From NCBI RefSeq assembly GCF_000002985.6, contig NC_003281.10, forward strand, positions 7,750,001 to 7,814,000: 64,000 nt of DNA, written 5' to 3'. Position 1 is the stretch's first letter, and the number at the start of each line of letters is the position of its first letter. The notes beneath the pieces were generated by a model. That model did not search any database, was not told the origin of the DNA, and was given only the letters and a program-made list of their open reading frames with translations. This DNA is from Caenorhabditis elegans (Eukaryota > Nematoda > Chromadorea > Rhabditida > Rhabditidae). Positions 57,201-64,000 of this stretch are shown piece by piece. The position numbers and the translations under genes were made by a program.

Positions 57201-60200
57201 GAGCAGTTAAAAAGTTGTTAAATCTCTACCCGTCTGTTGTTATGTTATGCATCACAGCGAAAAGCTCAGGATCACCTGTGTAGTTGAACATTCAAAATAT
57301 AAGTCGAAGTTTTTTTTCAACTTGAAATGCTGCTGAATTTCTATTTTTGGAATCTACTTTAAGTCTAACTATAAGTATCACATAGAAAATAATTGAGGTT
57401 GGCTTTATGAAATATGTATAATATCTGCAGGGAAGACAATATATTTCGATTATTTTGCTTGACCATTTTGTCGCCTGAAATGAAATTGTTGAAATATATC
57501 TCATAGTTTGAATTAAAGAGTATCTGAAAAATGGTAGATCGTTCGAAAAAAAAACATTGTACTGCTTTATCTTCAGGATTTCCTATAATTCGTTGTTCTT
57601 GTTGAAATTTCCACACCTAGTTAGAGCGATTCCCTAGTATGCTTCACCTGTAAACCATTTTATTCTTCAAGTCCAAATCATAACCCATTTGTTTTCACTT
57701 TTCCGGTCACTCATTTACTCACGTGATACACATAGATAGTCGAAAAACAGGACGAAATCAAATTACTAGGCGAAAAAAAGAGCGGTTTTATGATTCCGGG
57801 ACACCTTTTATTACCGTCCGGATGTTTGGCGCCGTATGTTCGCGCATCAGGTTACTCTCTTGGTTATGATGATGTGGATGACAAGGTGATGACGTGGCAA
57901 TGCGGGATTTTCAAGATTTAGGTTAGACTCAGTTACATTATTTGGTAAACTAATAATGTGGTGTGGTAATTACCATGGTAATCAAATATACACATTTTTA
58001 ATTTCAAATTAAATTTATACCTACTTTTAACATGTTTGACGTGATTAGCTATGTAGTAGTTCGTTAGTAAAGTTTGTATCATTTTCAGAATCAACAACTG
58101 TTTTTTAATGTCTCGTTACAAAAATTTAATTCTGGCTTAACAATACAGTACCAGGTCTTGACGCGACATAAAAAATCAGCTGGAACTACAGTAACCTTCA
58201 AAGACTCTCCTTCCCTATTTTTTGCTCCGCGCGCTCAGACATTTTCTAAGGTGTAGTATGTATATTATTGCCTCACACTTCTCCATTTTTTTTCCTCACC
58301 ATATGGTTTCTGGATCCTTTTTCTTTTTTTTCTCATCTTTCTGCTCTGCCCTCCCTCTAAGAAAACTTTAGACCTCCCATACGTTGCACCATCCTGATTT
58401 ATTGCCCATTATTCGACACTATTTTGTCAGACGGAGAAAAAATGAGGAGAAAATCCAATTGTCGCTGATTTATACTGATTATTATGAACAGAGGAGTGAA
58501 CAAAAATATCTAGTTAGTGGAAAGAGTTTTCGGAAGGAAAATTGGAAAAAATAATGAATTAGTTTTAAATTAGTTGGCGGGACGGAAGACGGGAGAAGGA
58601 TAAGGAACATCGGAAACTAATTTGTGGTTTTTTGAGGCAAAGATTTATATTTTGAGAGAAAAATGAAATTGTTTTGAACACTAAAAAAATGTTTAAATAT
58701 TCTAAGCAGGCACATCTTTAGTCTTGACTTCCTATTTTATCATTCGGGAGTGAGCTCCGATGTTAGGTACTTGCGTTCAGTACGCTTTTGAGAAGACACG
58801 AAGGTTACCAGCTCATTTCTCAGCTCATTTTGTCCAGTCCATTAGCTTGACAGAAACTTTTTAAAAAGGATATCTTACAATCTTAACATATATATTTTTT
58901 TAAACAATTCACTAACGTTCAAACAATCTTCATATCATACAAAAACAGTGTAACCTTGTAGTTTAAACATTGTTTCATACATCTTTTGATCTTTACTCTT
59001 GTTCTAAAAAGTTCTAATTAAAAATGCATCACCCTCCAAATCACCCCTCTCCACCCAAATTCTCTTATCACCAGTTTCCCAACCATTTGTCATAGTTTTT
59101 ATGAAAACCCCCGAACGTCTTCTTCCCGTTTTTAGAAAACTAATCACCCAATCATTTCTTATCACTTCTTACCTCCTCCTACCGTACCTTTAGCTCCACC
59201 TACTCTCTCCCTCTGTCGGCATCTTCAAAGGCGGCCTTCACCTGGTCAAAGTGAGGAGATTGCAACGAGAAAGCAATAATTTATAAAATATGAGCTCACA
59301 CAACACTACAACTTGCTCTTCGAGAGGGTGTTAGAAATGTCACACCTCTTGGCATCTGTGGGATAAGGTGTTTAACAATATGACTGTGATGGTGTAACTG
59401 TTGAGAAAAAAAAGACCGGGTGTCAGGGAGGTATTAAAGTTGATTTGCAATTACTGAGATGATAAACCTAGTTACAACTAAATTTAAATAATTATTGCCT
59501 TTGCTTCAATTAGAACTCCAACGAATCAACAGACGTTAAACCTTGCAGCTACCAACTTATAAAAGTTCACTTTTTTAAATTTAAATTTTGAAAATCAACC
59601 AACATTTTGATAAATTACCAAATTGACTTTGACTGCAAATTTTTGGAAAATCTAAAAAATTTTGGAGTGTTTTAATATGGTCATTATAAACTGTAATAAG
59701 TGTATTTAAAGTAAATCCCCACTGACTACACTCCACCTGGTATCTTCCACGTGAAGATAAAAGATTATAATTGAAATTTCTGCTCAATCGGACATTCATA
59801 ACAAAAGTGTTTGGCTTACTATTAGTCAAACAATTGATTATTTTGTGCGCCAGTGTAAAAGGAGTATGTTGTGAGAGCAATACAAAAATTGATGACACAT
59901 CTTGAAAAATGTTTAAACAATAGTTATAACATAAAAACTATTTTGAAATTAGACAAAGGGACAGAGCTGCCATAATTTGAGATATTCTAGAAATTTGCAG
60001 AATAAGTTTATTGATACATTATCTTTTATTATTAAAAGTTTTAAATAAATTTCAACAACCAATTACATTGGATACTTGTAGTACCTGAGATGTGCCCATT
60101 TAGCTTTTTATCCGATCGAGCGTCGCCCTTTCTACGGCTTTAGTTGCATATGTTAAAACTGTTTGAGCATACATATCTAGGTAACCCTTTACACACTGTT

Positions 60201-63200
60201 ACAATTTTTACCATGAGTACCCGTAAACTGCCTGAAATGAATATATTGTGAATTATTCTCAATTTTTCCCCCACAAATTACCCGTTTTCACCTTTTTTCC
60301 CCGTTGCCATCCATAACTGCCACGTGAACCCCTTCTGAAGTAATTTCTTCTGAAGACGTCGTGTGTCATCCTGGTTGCCACCGAGTATATCCAGTTCTTT
60401 TCACTTCTTCTTCAGTAGAAAAAAGAAGAACATCATCAAAGTGCGTAGTACAGTGACGAAAGATAGTAATTATCTCCTACTACCTCCCACCGCTACCTCT
60501 ACTTTTCTTACTTTTTACTCTGCTTTGTTCAGGATTTTATAATTTCTTTAAAACGTAGTATTAGTGACCTGGGTCTGAAAAGATTTAAAGTTTTGGAATA
60601 CGCTAATGGGAATTGAGCTTAGGTTGTTATATCTCCGGCTATTTCGGAAATACGTGTAGCCTTTTTGGCAAAAGTTTATTTATCTGTTTTTGAAGATCAT
60701 CCATGAATAATTTCTCGTAGGTGTATTCTTCCAATTTTGAATTACATACAATAATCAAAAAAAATAGTCCAATTTAGGCATTCCACGGGGCGCGGGTCAC
60801 GCCTTGTCGCCTGAACCTTCTCATGAATCTAGAAGCTTCCAACTTTCTCCAGACGTCACTCGAACTGTAACACCACTTAATTTTCTAACTATGCAGTTTT
60901 CAGAATTTTGTTAGAGACTTACTCCAAGTTTTATTTCTGAAAATTGAAAAATCAATATTTCTAAATCTCGCATAAACATAAATCTACCAAACTTGTCGCT
61001 CCTCCCAATTTCCGTTAATTCTTCCTCTTCTCAAATAGTCAATTTTCCAACAAAAAAAAGGGTGAGACCGCCCGTGTCGAAAAGTGCTTAAAATGATGAC
61101 ATTTAGATAAAATGGACCCCTCTTGCTTGCCGCCGTTTTTCCTTTCATCTCCTCGCTCTCCACTTCTTTCAAACTTTTTTCCTTCTTCTTGTGTTTTTTA
61201 AGGCAATTCAAGGCGGAGAATTAATGAGAAAAACGGAAACAAAGAGTGAAGGAATAGTTTCCAGTTTTGGTGGATTCAGAATCTGCACCACTTCCGAAAG
61301 GGTTCCAATGAAATGGAGGTGGAACGGAAGGCAAAAGGTTTATCACACACTTATGTATAATTTTATGGGTCAAATGGGAAATAGAGAAGAGGAGAAAGAC
61401 GATGGAGGTCTTCATTTTTATTTGTTTCTACAGAGATATGTTAATGTTTTATTTTGATTTGGTACTTAATAATATCAGTTGGTCACTCTCAGTGTTCTTT
61501 GTATATCCTGAACTTAGAATTTACTCAACCATTCTCTCAGCTTCTCAGTTTTTGACCATCAAACGAGAAAAACCATCACATCATGAGCTCATAGTTTTTG
61601 GCCCGAAATCAAACATTTGAAACGATTAGAAGCAGTTAGGAACCAAGAGTAATGTGTTTCTGAAACTTATATTTTTTTTGTTAATCTTCACCATTCACCA
61701 CTTGAAAATGTGACTTTCCTGAAAATTTTAGAAATTCCCAGAACATGTTCTGGTCAATATAAGTATCTAAAAATCAACTTTTTGTTTTTATTTCCCGACA
61801 CTTTTCCACTAAATCGCGTGCTACACCCACCAATTTAAACGTTTTTTTCAAGAAGAATTGTACTAGTTTTGATTAGAAATATTACGGATTTGGCTTAATA
61901 CCAAGTATTTTTATCAAACTATTTTTTCATGGAAAGTCTTGAATTTGGGTACTTAAGGGAAACGAATGTTCAGTGTACACGCATTCGTTGTTATAACTTT
62001 TCTGTGTCATCTATTTAAAAAATTTGTGTTGAGTTTTACCTTTAACTTCCTTTGAAATTATGAACTTGCCCTTACTTTCTTATTATTTCAAAAACATTCT
62101 CCGAAACCAATTTTTATCAGTAATCTTCTGGTTAGGATTTTTCCTATTAAACCCATATTAAAATTTTATTGCATAGCCACCAAAATGTAGTGTCGTCACA
62201 CTTTCTTAGAGTATACCAGCTCAGCATTTTTTTTGGAGAAAAAAAAATTTAAAATTCACACCCTTGATGTGCTCCGTAATATTCTAAAATCAACAAAAAT
62301 ATATTTTCCTTTTTTTCCAATTTCTATATTCTTCACCCTTTCCCTCTTCTTCTCCCGCTCTTGACTGCAACCAATCGCAGCTTCACCCGACTCCGCCCAG
62401 TTCTCTCCAGGCCCCGCCCTCATTGGCATCGTCAAGGGAGCGGACGGGGCCTCCTGCAACGCAACGCTGTCCGGGTGCCGCCCCCCGCAAAGCCCATACC
62501 ACATTTCATGTCTGAGTACCTATTTTCGGTGTCGTTTCATTTTTGATGGTATTGTGGAGAGAGGGGGGTTCACTGATTGAGTTTAATACTTTATTTAATT
62601 CAATTATTTTCTCATTTTCATCTCCCTCCTTTCCGACATCGTTTTCATTTCTTTTTATACGTTATTTGATTCTCCGTGTTGTCCCACCTTCTCATTTGAA
62701 TTTGACGATTATGGGATCCGACGGCGGGGCGCGGGACCTAATGGCCCATTTTATAGGAATGAGAGTTAGAGCAAGCAACATTTGGTGATTAGAATGTGAC
62801 GTCGTAAATGAGACGACAGAGGGTCTTAATTTTATGATTATAGTTGTTTTTAAGGTGCCAATTTAATGGGGTTGTTAAATGGTTACCGCAAAAGTTATTA
62901 GCTTTTTGGAAAAAAGGGAATTTCTTAGCAAACTGTTCCTAGTCTTTATAGTTTTGAATATTATTCAAATAAGGATATGAAATAGTCAACGATTATTGCT
63001 TTAAGCTCCCAAGTAGCCTAACAGCTTAAAATAGAACAGATGAGCACATACACAAAGCTTTATATACATTCAGTTTATGTTGAACAATGAAATTCTTCCA
63101 AACAGTTTCAGATATTATTTTAGCTGCTAGTCTATAGATACTAGTTAAAAAGTTTATGAAGGAACCATGTATCTTGCCTATAGTAAGACTAAATACATAC

Positions 63201-64000
63201 ATTCTAAAACCGTTTAAAAGCTCAAGTTAAAAATGAACGTTTTGAAAATGGCATTACTCCACTGCGGCATCATTATCTTCCTCTCTTTTAAAGAGAAAAA
63301 CTCGACTGGGAAGTTTTATAAGTAAAAATAATTTGTTTCTCAATTGGCAATACTTTGCTAAAAGAGAAACTGAAATACAGAGACATGGTATCTATAGAAA
63401 ATATCTGAATTCAAATTTTGATAATGAATTGTTAAAAAGGAAACTTTCAACTCTGATATGCGATTTCGGTACAAAATTCAAAGGCGAATTATTATGGCTG
63501 ATCTCCTGAAGTAGTTAAATTTGTGTTTAAGAATTTTCCAGTAATATTGTCTTCAAGTCTATTTCAAAACTTGACGTTAAAGCTCACAAAGTTCAACACA
63601 AATTGTCAACAAAGAAATTCTTCAATCTTTCAACCAACTCTCAATCAACTCAAAACTTGAATTAATTTCTATTTCGGGACTCTTGAACTAAAATCGTAAA
63701 GCTCATTCAACAACTGTAATGGTAAAAAGTGTGAAAATGGGCATTAAATGTGTTCTAATGACTAGTACAAGCTCTCAGAAATTTAGAATCCATTTGAGAA
63801 GAAGCTAATTTGGACAGAAAAAAGATTTGACAGAAAATAAAAAGAAAGAAGAAAAGATGAGCCATTGAAGCCACTCTTCTCTTCCTTTTTGGAAAAATTT
63901 AGAATTCTCTTTTTTCTTCTTTTTGCTTTGAAATTTTTAGAATTTAGAGAGCCTCGCAATTTAGATGTCTGTATAAAGAATCTTGGGGGGTTTACCCTAG
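54231..64000. promoter_or_regulatory. Gene-poor interval to the right edge, 9.8 kb
   Basis: No supported gene. GC-richer islands stand out at 57780-57900 (CACCTTTTATTACCG, TTTGGCGCC, TGACGTGGCA), 60300-60420, 60780-60870, 62340-62520 and 62690-62760. In C. elegans the posterior Hox gene egl-5 lies near mab-5, so this interval may include regulatory DNA of either gene. That is inference from remembered gene order. Confidence 0.4.

Noticed and set aside
60800-60860. Heat-shock element (TAGAAGCTTCC) near 60830
   Set aside because: Only one properly spaced GAA/TTC pair; neighbouring units are out of register.
62256-62504. Minus-strand frame MWYGLCGGRHPDS...
   Set aside because: Covers the GC-rich island; Glu/Lys-rich end comes from a CTT-rich tract. 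More likely regulatory DNA.
1-64000. CRISPR arrays, bacterial operons, rRNA genes
   Set aside because: None present; intron-rich nematode sequence throughout and no regularly spaced repeats.

Overview
The window looks like nuclear DNA of Caenorhabditis elegans or a very close relative. It is AT-rich, with many introns of about 45-60 bp, TTTTCAG-type 3' splice sites, genes only 150-450 bp apart on one strand, and proteins I recognise. From memory, the order cdh-3, pcp-1, mtx-2, ZK686 genes, mab-5 fits chromosome III (clones ZK112, ZC97, ZK686, C08C3). Exons were joined by hand: every gene model below keeps an open frame through all junctions, but none has been checked against transcripts or databases.

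Layout. 1-4448 (-): the 5' ten exons of a large cadherin (cdh-3), running off the left edge. 4449-8903: a 4.5 kb divergent promoter region with an E-box cluster. 8904-11200 (+): a secreted or membrane-anchored S28 serine peptidase (pcp-1). 12080-19966 (-): five closely spaced genes read in one direction and probably an operon, in transcription order a ZMAT2/Snu23-like splicing factor, an OST3/TUSC3-type oligosaccharyltransferase subunit, a three-finger C2H2 protein, a DDX51-like DEAD-box helicase and a metaxin-2-like protein.

20258-24627 is a nest of mobile DNA. An 888-bp foldback element has nearly identical 0.4-kb arms, TCA target duplications and a tRNA-like Pol III unit in each arm. It sits at the very edge of a 3.48-kb transposon with 20-bp terminal inverted repeats. 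That transposon carries a decayed coiled-coil/Cys-rich gene and a captured, intron-containing, broken copy of the ribosomal protein eL30 gene.

24657-26527: a MATH-BTB gene bracketed by direct repeats. 27269-33388 (-): the Hox gene mab-5 (five exons, 200 aa), with a palindromic MITE in the intron that splits the homeobox. 33389-43656: about 10 kb of mab-5 upstream DNA holding one possible orphan exon. 43657-45338 (-): a BTB-domain gene. 45339-64000: 18.7 kb of mostly non-coding DNA with scattered GC-rich islands, a small MITE and a 0.6-kb segment bounded by direct repeats. This long gene-poor interval next to a Hox gene is plausibly regulatory, but that is inference.
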